NCBI RefSeq assembly: GCF_002252155.1
Contig: NZ_NEFD01000005.1
Coordinates: 62,001-126,000, forward strand
DNA: 64,000 nucleotides
Direction: 5' to 3'
From: Wohlfahrtiimonas sp. G9077
Lineage (GTDB): Bacteria; Pseudomonadota; Gammaproteobacteria; Cardiobacteriales; Wohlfahrtiimonadaceae
Shown here: positions 44,203 to 53,325 of the stretch, piece after piece
Position numbering within the stretch: position 1 is the first letter of the stretch
Layout of the letters: each line of letters starts with the position of its first letter
Notes under the pieces: model-generated
The model's input: the letters and a program-made list of their open reading frames with translations, nothing else
Told to the model about the DNA's origin: nothing
The model's database searches: none
Program-made: the position numbers and the translations under genes

Positions 44203-45933
44203 ATGCGTAGATTGTGGGTGATTCAGGCACATCAAACCGAGCAATTGTCAAAGCTGATCTTTGCATGGCAATCACTGTGTGCGCAGCTTGTGGTGCTCTC
44301 AGATGATGCATTGCCTTATGCGCGCCCATTAAAACATGCCAAAGGCCTACTTGGCCAAACATTACCCGCCATCATCTTTGATGCCAGAGATGGTTTTGCC
44401 TTGGACTATTTTCTCTGCGCAGCACACACCATCGAAGATCAAGGTGCACTGGCCATCATCGCACCACATTTTGAAGGCAATGATCTACAAAGTATGCGTT
44501 TTCATCATACGCCAATCCCGACGCCACATTTTCAGCAGCATCTCAATGATTGCTTAATGCGCCATGCTCAACCGTTTGACATCCGTAATATTCAGTACAA
44601 TCTCGCTGTCACCCAAAAAGTGATCCTAAATGATGAACAAAAATACATCATCGAGCAATTGAATCACTTTTCCACAGGCGTTCTGACACTTTTTGCACCG
44701 CGTGGCACGGGAAAATCAACGGTCATTGCCCATTTTTTACAATCTGTGGATAACTTTGTGCTCACCGCCCCAAATCAACAGGCACTCAAACGTTATGCAC
44801 AGCATGTGGATAACTTTAAGGCACCGGATGATCTTTTTTTGCATCATGCGCCCAATAGTTTTGAGTGGCTCATCATCGAAGAGGCTGCACAAATGCCCAT
44901 CGCACACTTGGAAAAATTGAGTGCTTTGGCGCATAAAGTTATCCTCATCTCCTCTGTGGATAACTATGAAGGTACAGGGCAAGGCCTTGCGCAAAAGTTG
45001 CACGCAATCCTCCCGATTGAGCAAGCCCTCACTTTAACAAAAAGCCAGCGCTTTGATGCAAAAGATCCTTTAGCGCGCTTTTGCCAAGCCATCGCGCTAC
45101 AAGAATCCTGTACAGAAAGTTTGCCAGAAGGCTTAAATCTCTATGATCATGATGGATTGACCGCGCTGCAAAGCCAGAGCGAGTACATTCAGGCACTCTA
45201 TCAATTTCTCAACGTGCACCATTATCAAACCAATGCCCAAGATGTGCGCCGCCTATTTGATGGGCACAATCAACTTTTTATCACAGATGTGCAGAATTCA
45301 ACACTTCGCGGTGCCATTTGGGCGCTGAAAGAAGGCGAGTTATCCACAGATTTGGCTGTGGATATCTTTAATGGCCATCGTCGCCCAAAAGGTAATTTAG
45401 TGGTGCAAACATTGGGTGCCCACAGTTATTATCCTGAATTAATGACCAAAAAAAGCTTACGTGTATCACGCATTGCCGTTAATCATGCTCATCGCCACCA
45501 AGGCATTGCCAGTCAAATGCTGCGACACTTAATCGAGTATGCCAAAGCGCATCAATATGATTTTCTCTCAACCAGTTTTGGGCTCACAGAAGATTTACTC
45601 AACTTCTGGCAACAAGCGGGTTTTACATGGGTTCATATGGGCACTCATCGCGATAAATCCACTGGCCTACACGCCGCCATTTTGTTGTATCCTTTAACCG
45701 AAGAGATGCACCCCTTTGTGGAAAAAATGGCCAATAAATGGCGGGCTGATGCACATCATTTATTAACCGCACCTTTTGTGTATGAATCTGTTCATCAGTG
45801 CTTACAAGCCATTGGCCAACCCGCCCCATTTGATGAATTAGATGCCAAAATTTTAATGGCTCATCAGCAACATAAAAAACCCAAAGAAGCGGTATTTTCT
45901 GCATTGCAGCGCCAAATCCTGAAAGATGCGTAA
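44203..45933 (+). CDS. tmcA: tRNA(Met) cytidine acetyltransferase
   Basis: 576 residues, shorter than E. coli TmcA (671). The RecD-like helicase domain has Walker A APRGTGKST near residue 165 and Walker B WLIIEEAAQMP. A GNAT domain follows (VSRIAVNHAHRHQGIASQMLRHL near residue 425, then WQQAGFTWVHMG). It forms N4-acetylcytidine at the wobble position of elongator tRNA-Met using ATP and acetyl-CoA. GGAGAG precedes the ATG. Its coding sequence contains four exact DnaA boxes and one TTATGCACA. Confidence 0.92.
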   Translation: MRRLWVIQAHQTEQLSKLIFAWQSLCAQLVVLSDDALPYARPLKHAKGLLGQTLPAIIFDARDGFALDYFLCAAHTIEDQGALAIIAPHFEGNDLQSMRFHHTPIPTPHFQQHLNDCLMRHAQPFDIRNIQYNLAVTQKVILNDEQKYIIEQLNHFSTGVLTLFAPRGTGKSTVIAHFLQSVDNFVLTAPNQQALKRYAQHVDNFKAPDDLFLHHAPNSFEWLIIEEAAQMPIAHLEKLSALAHKVILISSVDNYEGTGQGLAQKLHAILPIEQALTLTKSQRFDAKDPLARFCQAIALQESCTESLPEGLNLYDHDGLTALQSQSEYIQALYQFLNVHHYQTNAQDVRRLFDGHNQLFITDVQNSTLRGAIWALKEGELSTDLAVDIFNGHRRPKGNLVVQTLGAHSYYPELMTKKSLRVSRIAVNHAHRHQGIASQMLRHLIEYAKAHQYDFLSTSFGLTEDLLNFWQQAGFTWVHMGTHRDKSTGLHAAILLYPLTEEMHPFVEKMANKWRADAHHLLTAPFVYESVHQCLQAIGQPAPFDELDAKILMAHQQHKKPKEAVFSALQRQILKDA

Positions 45934-45963
45934 TAATTGTGCAATTTTTCCACATAAAGAGAT

Positions 45964-45992
45964 TTGACAAACGAAAGCCTTCTCCCTATAAT
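45964..45992 (+). promoter_or_regulatory. Consensus sigma-70 promoter of tRNA-Thr
   Basis: TTGACA, 17 bp, TATAAT: perfect in both hexamers and spacing, 22 bp before the tRNA. Confidence 0.92.
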
Positions 45993-46014
45993 GCAAACCT
46001 CTTCAAGAGACAAC

Positions 46015-46090
<76 letters not shown>

Positions 46091-46097
46091 TATTTAA

Positions 46098-46124
46098 AAA
46101 CCCTGCTTAACGCAGGGTTTTTTT
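46098..46124 (+). terminator. Terminator after tRNA-Thr
   Basis: AACCCTGC-TTAAC-GCAGGGTT with a T tract, 8 bp after the CCA end. Confidence 0.9.
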
Positions 46125-46148
46125 ATGCCTGTGTGCTAAGATAAAATC

Positions 46149-46994
46149 ATGATAATTATTTTATGTGATGCCATGTTTAAATCCATACTCAATAAAATTC
46201 GCCACAAATACAGCCACTTTAAGGTCAATCACGTCAATATCTATGGCATTAAGAGTCCATACCATTTTGATCGCCAGCGCGAGCAATACTGCATTGATGA
46301 GCCGGATGACCACACGCTTAATCACACAGAAATTGTGCTTTACTCATGGAATATTTATAAACAGAAATTAAATGCCGCCATCGATGAGCTCTCTTACATG
46401 CTCAACAAAGCAGACATCGTCATGCTGCAAGAGGCCAGAGAGAGCGAAACATTGATGTCGCTCATCAGCAGTCACACATTTAAAGCCATTCACGTGGTGG
46501 CATTTAAAGATGGCCATTATGCCAATGGCGTGATGACCATCAGCAAAACAGCGCCCATTTGCTACAGTGCACAAAAATATTCAGAACCATGGATTCGCTT
46601 TCCAAAGTCAGGACTCATTGCCACATATCCATTATCAAATGGGCAAGAATTGATGGTGGCCAATTTTCATGCGGTGAATTTTTCTTTGGGTTTAAAGGAT
46701 TTTATGCAGCAATTGCGCACCATTTTTGACATTTTACAGCAACATACAGGCCCAATTGTTTTAGGCGGTGATTTTAATACGTGGCGCAAATCCCGTTATT
46801 TATATGTCAAAAGACTCATTCGCGAGCTCAATTTAAAAGAGATTCAATATCCCATCGATCAACGCACAAAAGTGATGGGGAAAATTTTAGATCATATTTT
46901 TGTGCGCGGCTTACATGTTAAAGAGGCCAAAACGTATAACATTTCGGCCTCTGATCACAATCCTATTCGATTGAAGTTGTCGTGCGAAGAATGA
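46149..46994 (+). CDS. Endonuclease/exonuclease/phosphatase-family protein (YafD-like)
   Basis: 281 residues, or 273 if translation starts at ATG 46173; neither has a clear ribosome binding site. The EEP fold is shown by YSWNIYKQ, MLQEARE (metal-binding Glu), VLGGDFNTWRKS (catalytic Asp/Asn) and ASDHNPI (general-base His). Members cleave phosphodiesters in nucleic acids, lipids or small molecules, and the target is not predictable. Its 3' end overlaps the converging rdgB by 32 bp. Confidence 0.85.
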   Translation: MIIILCDAMFKSILNKIRHKYSHFKVNHVNIYGIKSPYHFDRQREQYCIDEPDDHTLNHTEIVLYSWNIYKQKLNAAIDELSYMLNKADIVMLQEARESETLMSLISSHTFKAIHVVAFKDGHYANGVMTISKTAPICYSAQKYSEPWIRFPKSGLIATYPLSNGQELMVANFHAVNFSLGLKDFMQQLRTIFDILQQHTGPIVLGGDFNTWRKSRYLYVKRLIRELNLKEIQYPIDQRTKVMGKILDHIFVRGLHVKEAKTYNISASDHNPIRLKLSCEE

Positions 46995-47574
46995 ATTTAA
47001 GCTGCTCTTTCATGTGCGCGAGTGCTTTTGCACGATGGGAGATTTGATTTTTTTCCGCCAATTCAAGTTCAGCCATGCTTTTACCTAACCCTTCAATGAA
47101 AAATAACGGATCATACCCAAAGCCGCCATTGCCCATGGGTTCATGCAAAATGCGCCCATAAATGCGCCCTTCTGCAATGAGTGGCGTTGGATCTTCTGCA
47201 TAACGAACAAAGGCAAGCACTGAGATAAAAAATGCGGCACGATCTTTATCTTCAACACCCGTTAAATTCTTTAATAACAAACGATTATTCGCATCATCCT
47301 CTTTAATGGGACTGTAACGCGCCGAGTGAATGCCAGGTGCACCTTTTAAGTAAGGCACAACGATGCCAGAGTCATCTGCAATGGCAGGTAAGCCACTCTC
47401 TTTTGCGGCATGACGTGCCTTAATAATTGCATTTTCAATGAAACTTAGGCCACATTCATCGGCATCTTCGATGTTAAAATCACTTTGTGGTCGAACAACA
47501 ATGTCCAATGAAGAGAACAATTCATTGAACTCCCGAATCTTGCCTACATTATTACTCGCTAAAACGATTTCCAT
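46963..47574 (-). CDS. rdgB: XTP/dITP pyrophosphatase (HAM1/RdgB)
   Basis: 203 residues. VLASNNVGKIREFNELF at the start, AIADDSGIVVPYLKGAPGIHSARY, EGRIYGRI, GNGGFGYDPLFF and ISHRAKAL are all family blocks. It hydrolyses non-canonical purine triphosphates to keep them out of DNA. Its ATG overlaps the stop codon of the upstream binding-protein gene by one base, so it is translationally coupled to it. Confidence 0.96.
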   Translation of the reverse strand: MEIVLASNNVGKIREFNELFSSLDIVVRPQSDFNIEDADECGLSFIENAIIKARHAAKESGLPAIADDSGIVVPYLKGAPGIHSARYSPIKEDDANNRLLLKNLTGVEDKDRAAFFISVLAFVRYAEDPTPLIAEGRIYGRILHEPMGNGGFGYDPLFFIEGLGKSMAELELAEKNQISHRAKALAHMKEQLKFILRTTTSIE

Positions 47575-48338
47575 TATTCTGCACCATAAACGTCAATTGA
47601 GAAGTATTGATCTGCCACTTTTTGATAGCTGCCATCTTTACGAGATTCAAGGATCGCTTCGTTGAATTTTTCCATCAATGCATCATCGCCTTTACGCAAA
47701 CCAATGCCGATGCCATCGCCAAATACCTCAGGATCATTATAATCAGGACCCACAAATTCTAACGATTTATCGTAACCTTTACGCAAATATCCATCGTCTA
47801 ATGGCACGCTGTCTGCAAAGACTAAATCAATGCGACCTGAATCTAAATCAAAAATGGCTTCATCTAAATTTCGGTAGCTGTGAACGTCTGCTAACTTGGC
47901 AAATTTCTCATTTGCGTAAATTTCATGAATGGTTCCACTTTGAACACCAATGGATTTACCCTTTAACACATCATCTGTGATTTCTTTGTATTCGCCAATG
48001 GGCGCCACAAATTTTGCAGGTGTTTGGTAGTACTTATTTGTGAAGTTAATGGCTTGTTTTCGTTGGTCTGTGATGGACATGGATGCCAAAATTGCATCGA
48101 TTTTTTTCGTATTGAGTGATGGAATGAGAGCATCAAACTCCACTTGCACAATCTCACATTTCAAATTTGCCTTTTCACAGAATAAGTTAGCTAAATCTGG
48201 TTCAAAGCCACCAAGACTACGATCAGGATTCATATAACTAAATGGAGGATAAGATCCTTCGATGCCAATTTTGACAGGCTCATTTGCGAGCGCTAAAGAA
48301 CTTGTGAGTGCTAAACCGAGCAATAGTTTTTTAATCAT
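47574..48338 (-). CDS. Periplasmic amino-acid-binding protein (ABC transporter, HisJ/ArtJ type)
   Basis: 254 residues with a signal peptide (MIKKLLLGLALTSSLALA). GIEGSYPPFSYMNPDRSLGGFEPDLANLFCEKANL and ILASMSITDQRKQAINFTNKYYQTPAKFVA are typical of family 3 solute-binding proteins for basic or polar amino acids. GSGTIHE-like VQSGTIHEIYA and FADSVPLDDGYL cover the hinge and domain 2. No permease or ATPase gene is adjacent. It is coupled to rdgB and is the leftward gene next to the putative origin. Confidence 0.9.
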   Translation of the reverse strand: MIKKLLLGLALTSSLALANEPVKIGIEGSYPPFSYMNPDRSLGGFEPDLANLFCEKANLKCEIVQVEFDALIPSLNTKKIDAILASMSITDQRKQAINFTNKYYQTPAKFVAPIGEYKEITDDVLKGKSIGVQSGTIHEIYANEKFAKLADVHSYRNLDEAIFDLDSGRIDLVFADSVPLDDGYLRKGYDKSLEFVGPDYNDPEVFGDGIGIGLRKGDDALMEKFNEAILESRKDGSYQKVADQYFSIDVYGAE

Positions 48339-48660
48339 TGTGTATAACTCCTTTTATATTGATTAACCCTTTATATATATAGGATGATGATGAGTTTGAC
48401 AAGTTATCCACAGCTTTTCATTTTATTCCAATAAATTCAAATGGATAAATAAGATTTTGATTGTTAATAACTTATGTATAACTCTATGGATAAATTGTTT
48501 ATAAATTTCCTCTGATTTTATCCACAAATTATTCATAGGCTTATACACAGAGTTATCCACATCTTTATGCACAGATGTGATCAAAGCTGTGGATAACTGA
48601 TCGACACTTGTGGATAAATCCTCAAAGTTATGCACAGCGTCATCACATCATTGTGGATAA

Positions 48661-48830
48661 CATTTTTCTGTGTGTAATTTTTTAATTTGTAAAATAATTA
48701 ATTGAAATTATTTAAAGAATCTCTGTTTAAGATTTAAACAATTGTCTATGAATTTCTGGGGTTAATTCTCTTTTATTCTTCTATTTTTTTATTAAGCTAT
48801 ATATATATTATAAATGATGATAAGGATTGC
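48661..48830. other. AT-rich core of the putative origin (candidate unwinding element)
   Basis: Long A/T runs, including TAAAATAATTAATTG and TATATATATTATAA, framed by DnaA boxes at 48652-48660 and 48834-48842. The position and composition fit a DUE. Confidence 0.65.
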
Positions 48831-49121
48831 GAGTTATCCACAGGCTTGTTAATAAGTCAATGAAATTAAAAATAAAAAAACCAAAAAAGCATGTGGATAA
48901 CTATGTGTAAAACCCTATGGATTACTTTGGGATAACTTTTGGAAAAACTTACCCACATTTCATTCACAGGCTTATCCGCAGAGTTATTCACAAAGTTATC
49001 CACAGGCTAAAAAACACAATGATTAAGAAATGTAAATGGTAAAGATAAGTAAGTCTTAGAGGGGTTTGATAAATCAAACACAACAATTGGCTAATTGATT
49101 GATCTTTCGAATGGATTCTTT

Positions 49122-49151
49122 TTGTCTTTCTCACAAAAACTGAGGTAAAAT
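49122..49151 (+). promoter_or_regulatory. Probable promoter of the 49182 operon
   Basis: TTGTCT at 49122-49127, 18 bp, TAAAAT at 49146-49151; 30 bp before the ATG. Confidence 0.5.
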
Positions 49152-49181
49152 ACCCGCTTTAAGTCAATTGAAAATTGAATT

Positions 49182-49493
49182 ATGAGCTCAAAAATTCCGA
49201 CCGAATTGCTTGAAAAGTATCGTCAATCCTTTGGTGAAAAGGCCGAACAGTTAACATCATTGCTCGAGACGTTCAGCCATCAAGCGGCCAATGAGGGTGA
49301 ACAAAGGGGTGAAAGCATTAAAGAACTTCACCATTTTGTTTACCAGCTAAGCAGTTCAGCCACAACGTATGAGTGTAAGGCGCTTGCGGATAAAACTCGC
49401 GAGTTTTTGAAAGTGGTGGAACAAGGCGATCTGAATGTACAGGCCACATTAACCTGTGGACATGCGCTTGTTCATCTTCTTCAACATCCCTAA
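49182..49493 (+). CDS. Small helical protein, divergent Hpt-like
   Basis: 103 residues, no signal peptide. It is helical throughout. The segment ELHHFVYQLSSSATTYECKALADKTREFLKVVE resembles the phosphotransfer helix of Hpt domains (H-x-LKG-SA-x4-G-x3-L), keeping the His, small residues and the following Leu/Glu helix. However, the Lys and Gly after the His are replaced by Tyr and Gln. It could be a degenerate Hpt domain or an unrelated helical bundle. It is the first gene right of the putative origin and lies 14 bp before the next gene. Confidence 0.6.
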   Translation: MSSKIPTELLEKYRQSFGEKAEQLTSLLETFSHQAANEGEQRGESIKELHHFVYQLSSSATTYECKALADKTREFLKVVEQGDLNVQATLTCGHALVHLLQHP

Positions 49494-49507
49494 TGATGAG
49501 GTAAATC

Positions 49508-49891
49508 ATGGATCAACTCCAAATTTTGCAACCATTTTCCGACTGGGTTTCTGATGTTCTTGTGGACATTCCAGATGAAACCGTCGCTTATGTCTTTAAT
49601 ATTTATGAGGAAAATGACGCCTATTTGGTGGATATTACGGGCACCTCAACGTTTGATGCAAGTTCTGAAGATTGGACCGATGACATCAATTGGGATTCTG
49701 GCAATGAGATGTTCATCATTCCGAAAGAGAATTTTGAAGGCGAATGGGAAGAGATTCATGATGCGATTGCAGAAGCCTTAGAGGCATTGATCGATGCCGA
49801 CGGTGAATTGGCCGATGCTTTGTGTGATTCTGACGCTGTGGCGGTGGGTTTTATCGACGGTGAATTAGAAATCATATGGCAGGAAGAATGA
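49508..49891 (+). CDS. Acidic protein of unknown function
   Basis: 127 residues, strikingly acidic, with few basic residues. There is no signal peptide or membrane segment. A possible alpha/beta core is seen in AYVFNIYEENDAYLVDITGTSTFD and VAVGFIDGELEIIWQEE, with a long acidic helix (EIHDAIAEALEALIDADGELADALCDSD) between. I do not recognise a family. GAGG sits seven bases before the ATG, and the stop overlaps the next gene's start, so translation of the three genes is coupled. Confidence 0.75.
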   Translation: MDQLQILQPFSDWVSDVLVDIPDETVAYVFNIYEENDAYLVDITGTSTFDASSEDWTDDINWDSGNEMFIIPKENFEGEWEEIHDAIAEALEALIDADGELADALCDSDAVAVGFIDGELEIIWQEE

Positions 49892-51084
49892 TCAAACCCC
49901 GCACTTTATCGAAAACCATCAGTGCATGCATTGCACTGATGATGCCAGTGCAATTGGGTCACGCTTTGAGCATCAGTTATGATCAAGTCAATCATGCAGC
50001 GATGCCACAAACGGTGTTGTATCCTTTTGCGTATCAAGGATTGGTATCGATTCGAGAGAATCATTTTGCTGATCGATTGAGTCGCTTGCCAAATGAGATT
50101 CCGGAATATTGGGATGTGGTGGCCGTTGGCCGCGATATTTTAGAACAAGAGTGTGGTGATCAAGGCCGTTTGGCTGAGTTTGATTACAGTTATTTGCCGC
50201 ATAAAGAGCTATTAACGCCAGGGGCCATTCAAAAATGTGGTGTGGGCTTTGGTGTGCAGGGCATGACCCTCAACTATGCTTTGATCCACAAATATGGCGT
50301 GCCGCCCACGTATTGGTCTGATTTATTTGATTTCAATCGTTACCCTGGCAAGCGTGCATTGCCAAAGCAAGCCCGTTATGTGTTTGAGATTGTGCTCTTA
50401 GCCGATGGTGTGAAGCCGAGTTATTTATATCCCCTATTGGCCACCAAAGAGGGACAGGATCGCGCTTTGGCGAAACTTGATCAGATTTATGATGAAGTGA
50501 TTTGGTGGAACGATGTGAATCGTCTCAAAGAGTGGTTAGATCAAGGTTTGGTGGTGATGTCTGTGGCGCCAGATGGTGCAATGCTCAGCAATGATGTGGA
50601 CAACATCGGTGTTTCTCGTCATCAAGTGCTCTATGAGATGCGTTATTATGCATTGTTAAAATCTTCAAAAGAGCCTGAGGTGAGTTATGCTTTCATCTCC
50701 TATGCAACGCAGCCTGATCAACAATTGAAATTGGCAGCCACGCAGTATTATGGCCCCACCATTCAGCAAGCTTGGCGTTTGTTGCCACAGGATGCCGTTG
50801 AATATGTCACCAATTATCCTCAGAACTTACAGGGTGGCATTTTACTCAACTATAAATTTTATGCTGAGCATGGCCAAGCGTTAGAAGAGCGTTTCAATGC
50901 ATGGTTATCCACCAAAGAAGCGCCAGTGAAGCGTGTTTCATTGGCATCTGAGTTGGAAACAACGGCGAAAGATGCACAAAATTTGGCACAAGATTCAGAA
51001 GTGGATGCCATTATGTTAAATACAGAGATGGAATTTATTGGCCCTGAAGTGATTGATTTTGTTGGTCCAAAGCAAGAGGCTTAA
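49888..51084 (+). CDS. PotD-like (family 1) extracellular solute-binding protein
   Basis: 398 residues from ATG 49888, with AGGA four bases upstream; ATG 49876 would overlap that site. A signal peptide ends near GHA. VQGMTLNYALIHKYGVPPTYWSDLFDFNRYPGKRALP and VVMSVAPDGAMLSNDV follow the PotD/PotF polyamine-binding fold. The C-terminal 45 residues after the fold (from about VSLASELETTAKDAQN) are acidic and look extra. No polyamine permease or ATPase is in the window, so transport would need distant partners, or the protein is a sensor. Confidence 0.78.
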   Translation: MIKPRTLSKTISACIALMMPVQLGHALSISYDQVNHAAMPQTVLYPFAYQGLVSIRENHFADRLSRLPNEIPEYWDVVAVGRDILEQECGDQGRLAEFDYSYLPHKELLTPGAIQKCGVGFGVQGMTLNYALIHKYGVPPTYWSDLFDFNRYPGKRALPKQARYVFEIVLLADGVKPSYLYPLLATKEGQDRALAKLDQIYDEVIWWNDVNRLKEWLDQGLVVMSVAPDGAMLSNDVDNIGVSRHQVLYEMRYYALLKSSKEPEVSYAFISYATQPDQQLKLAATQYYGPTIQQAWRLLPQDAVEYVTNYPQNLQGGILLNYKFYAEHGQALEERFNAWLSTKEAPVKRVSLASELETTAKDAQNLAQDSEVDAIMLNTEMEFIGPEVIDFVGPKQEA

Positions 51085-51103
51085 TAAAATTTGTGATAAA
51101 GAT

Positions 51104-51131
51104 TTGCATTTTTAAGAAATTGCTGTATAGT
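51104..51131 (+). promoter_or_regulatory. Promoter of tRNA-fMet
   Basis: TTGCAT at 51104-51109, 16 bp, TATAGT at 51126-51131; 15 bp before the tRNA. Confidence 0.7.
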
Positions 51132-51146
51132 TATGAACTTCACAGA

Positions 51147-51223
<77 letters not shown>

Positions 51224-51232
51224 ATTATAACG

Positions 51233-51260
51233 AAGCCCACTTGAAAAAAGTGGGCTTTTT
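51233..51260 (+). terminator. Terminator between tRNA-fMet and rimP
   Basis: AAGCCCACTT-GAAAA-AAGTGGGCTT with a T tract. Read-through is probably needed for nusA operon expression unless another promoter follows. Confidence 0.85.
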
Positions 51261-51289
51261 CGTTGCTGAATCATTTTGGAGGTGTTGTT

Positions 51290-51802
51290 ATGCGCAAGGA
51301 TCCATTCGGACTCACAGAGTTACTCGAACCATCCATTACAGCGATGGGTTTCATTTTATGGGGCGTAGAATTTCATGCGAACTCCAAAAATGCACTATTA
51401 CGCGTATATATTGACAAAGAAAATGGCGTGACTGTGGATGACTGCGCGCAAGTGAGTCATCAAATTGAAGGCCTATTAGACGTGAATGACCCAATCAGCA
51501 CGCCCTATACGTTAGAAGTCTCTTCCCCTGGCTTAGATCGTGCATTTTTCTCTTTAGAGCAAATGGCCGATTATTTAGGTTCAGAAGTGGAAGTGCAACT
51601 GATCAGCGTTGTGGAGAATCGTCGTCGTTTCAAAGGCATCATTGAAAGCATTGATGGCGACAACATCACCTTTGCCATTCCAAAAACCACGGGTAAAAAA
51701 GGTAAAGCAAAGCGTGCAGAAAACATTGAGAGCGATACTTTGACAGTCAATTATAGCTTGCTAGACAAAGTAAACCTTTCACCAACTTTTATCAAAAATT
51801 GA
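51290..51802 (+). CDS. rimP: Ribosome maturation factor RimP
   Basis: 170 residues from ATG 51290, preceded by GGAGGTG. DPFGLTELLEPSITAMGFILWGVEFH, LLRVYIDKENGVTVDDCAQVSHQIEGLLD and YTLEVSSPGLDRAFFS are the family blocks. It assists maturation of the 30S subunit. First gene of the rimP-nusA-infB-rbfA-truB operon. Confidence 0.95.
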   Translation: MRKDPFGLTELLEPSITAMGFILWGVEFHANSKNALLRVYIDKENGVTVDDCAQVSHQIEGLLDVNDPISTPYTLEVSSPGLDRAFFSLEQMADYLGSEVEVQLISVVENRRRFKGIIESIDGDNITFAIPKTTGKKGKAKRAENIESDTLTVNYSLLDKVNLSPTFIKN

Positions 51803-51824
51803 TTGATTTAAAGAGAACAGAGCT

Positions 51825-53315
51825 ATGAATAATAAAGAAGTGATGACAGTTGCAGAAACAGTATCCAATGAAAAAGGCGTTTCTCGCACAATTATTTTTG
51901 AAGCATTGGAATTGGCATTGGCAGCTGCGGCAAAGCGTTCTTACCCTGTTGAAGTAGACTTACGAATTGAAATTGACCAACGCACCGGTCATTATAAAAC
52001 TTTCCGTCAATGGAAAGTGGTGCCTGATGATTTGCCAGCTGAAGAACAAATGGCAACCAAACAAATTTCATTGGCAGCGGCACAATTGGATAATCCTGAT
52101 GTGCAAGTTGGGGACATCGTTGAAGAGGAAGTGGATAACATTCCATTTGCGCGCATCGGTGCTCAAACGGCCAAACAGATCATTTATCAAAAAGTGCGCG
52201 AAGCAGAACGTCGCCAAATGGCTGAATTATATAGCCAAAAATTGGGTCAATTGGTGCGTGGTACCGTTAAAAAAGTTGAGCGCGGCAGTGTGTATGTTGA
52301 TTTAGGTGACAACGTAGAGGCGTATTTGCCAAAAGAAAACATGATTCCACGCGAAATGCTCAAAATGGGTGATCAAGTGCGTGCGATTTTAGAAGACATC
52401 GTACAAGATGTGCGCGGTCCACAAATCGTATTGTCTCGCACGACACCAAAATTGATCAAAGCATTGTTTGAAATTGAAGTGCCAGAAATCAGCCAAGGCA
52501 GCATTGAAATCTTAAATGCTAGCCGTGATCCTGGTAGCCGTGCGAAAATTGCGGTTAAATCTTTTGACCAACGCATCGATCCTGTGGGTGCATGTGTTGG
52601 TATGCGCGGATCTCGTGTGCAAAACATCACTAAAGAGTTAAATGGTGAGCGTGTTGACATCATTTTATGGGATGATAATCCCATTCAATTTGTGATCAAT
52701 GCCATGAGCCCTGCGGAAGTGGTTTCCATTGTGGTGGATGAAGATCGTCACATGATGGACATCGCAGTTGATCAAGACAAATTGTCCCAAGCAATTGGTC
52801 GCAATGGTCAAAACGTGCGTTTAGCATCTGAATTAACGGGCTGGGAACTGAATGTGATGAGCGCCGAAGAAGCAGAAAATAAACAGCAAAAAGAGACTTC
52901 ACGCATCAGTCAATTGTTTGTAGATGAGCTTGAAGTGGATGAAGAAGTGGCAGAAATCTTGGTTCGTGAAGGTTTCTCGTCCTTAGAAGAAGTGGCGTAT
53001 GTGCCAATTGCAGAAATGCTTGAAATTGAAGAGTTTGACGAAGAGATCGTTGAAGCCCTTCGTGAAGCTGCGAAAAATGCATTGGAATCTTACGCATCGT
53101 TGAAAAAAGAGTTAGGCGATAAAGCACCAAGTGCTGATTTGATTCAATTGTTGGAAGGTGATCATATTCTCGCCTATAAACTTGCTAAGAAAGGTGTCAG
53201 CACACCTGATGATCTAGCAGAATTGGCTTCAGATGAGTTGGCAGAAATGGCAGCGATTGATGAAGAAACTGCCAGTCAATATATCATGACAGCAAGACAG
53301 AGTTGGTTTGTATAG
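51825..53315 (+). CDS. nusA: Transcription termination/antitermination factor NusA
   Basis: 496 residues, the E. coli length. An N-terminal RNA-polymerase-binding domain is followed by an S1 domain ([21 protein letters not shown] near residue 142), two KH domains ([37 protein letters not shown]) and two acidic C-terminal repeats built of helix-hairpin-helix units. It modulates pausing, termination and antitermination. It lies 22 bp after rimP. Confidence 0.97.
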   Translation: MNNKEVMTVAETVSNEKGVSRTIIFEALELALAAAAKRSYPVEVDLRIEIDQRTGHYKTFRQWKVVPDDLPAEEQMATKQISLAAAQLDNPDVQVGDIVEEEVDNIPFARIGAQTAKQIIYQKVREAERRQMAELYSQKLGQLVRGTVKKVERGSVYVDLGDNVEAYLPKENMIPREMLKMGDQVRAILEDIVQDVRGPQIVLSRTTPKLIKALFEIEVPEISQGSIEILNASRDPGSRAKIAVKSFDQRIDPVGACVGMRGSRVQNITKELNGERVDIILWDDNPIQFVINAMSPAEVVSIVVDEDRHMMDIAVDQDKLSQAIGRNGQNVRLASELTGWELNVMSAEEAENKQQKETSRISQLFVDELEVDEEVAEILVREGFSSLEEVAYVPIAEMLEIEEFDEEIVEALREAAKNALESYASLKKELGDKAPSADLIQLLEGDHILAYKLAKKGVSTPDDLAELASDELAEMAAIDEETASQYIMTARQSWFV

Positions 53316-53325
53316 GGAGTGACAT

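Larger units (their letters stand above)
48339..49181. other. oriC: Putative chromosomal replication origin (oriC)
   Basis: 843 bp without a credible gene. Exact TTATCCACA boxes lie on the plus strand at 48404, 48518, 48553, 48834 and 48996, and on the minus strand at 48588, 48609, 48652 and 48892. TTATNCACA variants start at 48541, 48565, 48628 and 48984; one-mismatch boxes start at 48949 and 48972. Nine boxes lie in 48518-48660. Then comes about 170 bp of nearly pure A/T (48661-48830), suited to duplex unwinding, then more boxes. Three GATC sites are present. The density and layout are those of a replication origin rather than a promoter region. Confidence 0.82.

Noticed and set aside
48423-48635. 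70-residue reading frame on the minus strand inside the DnaA-box array
   Set aside because: No ribosome binding site, low-complexity composition made by repeated boxes, and no resemblance to any protein.
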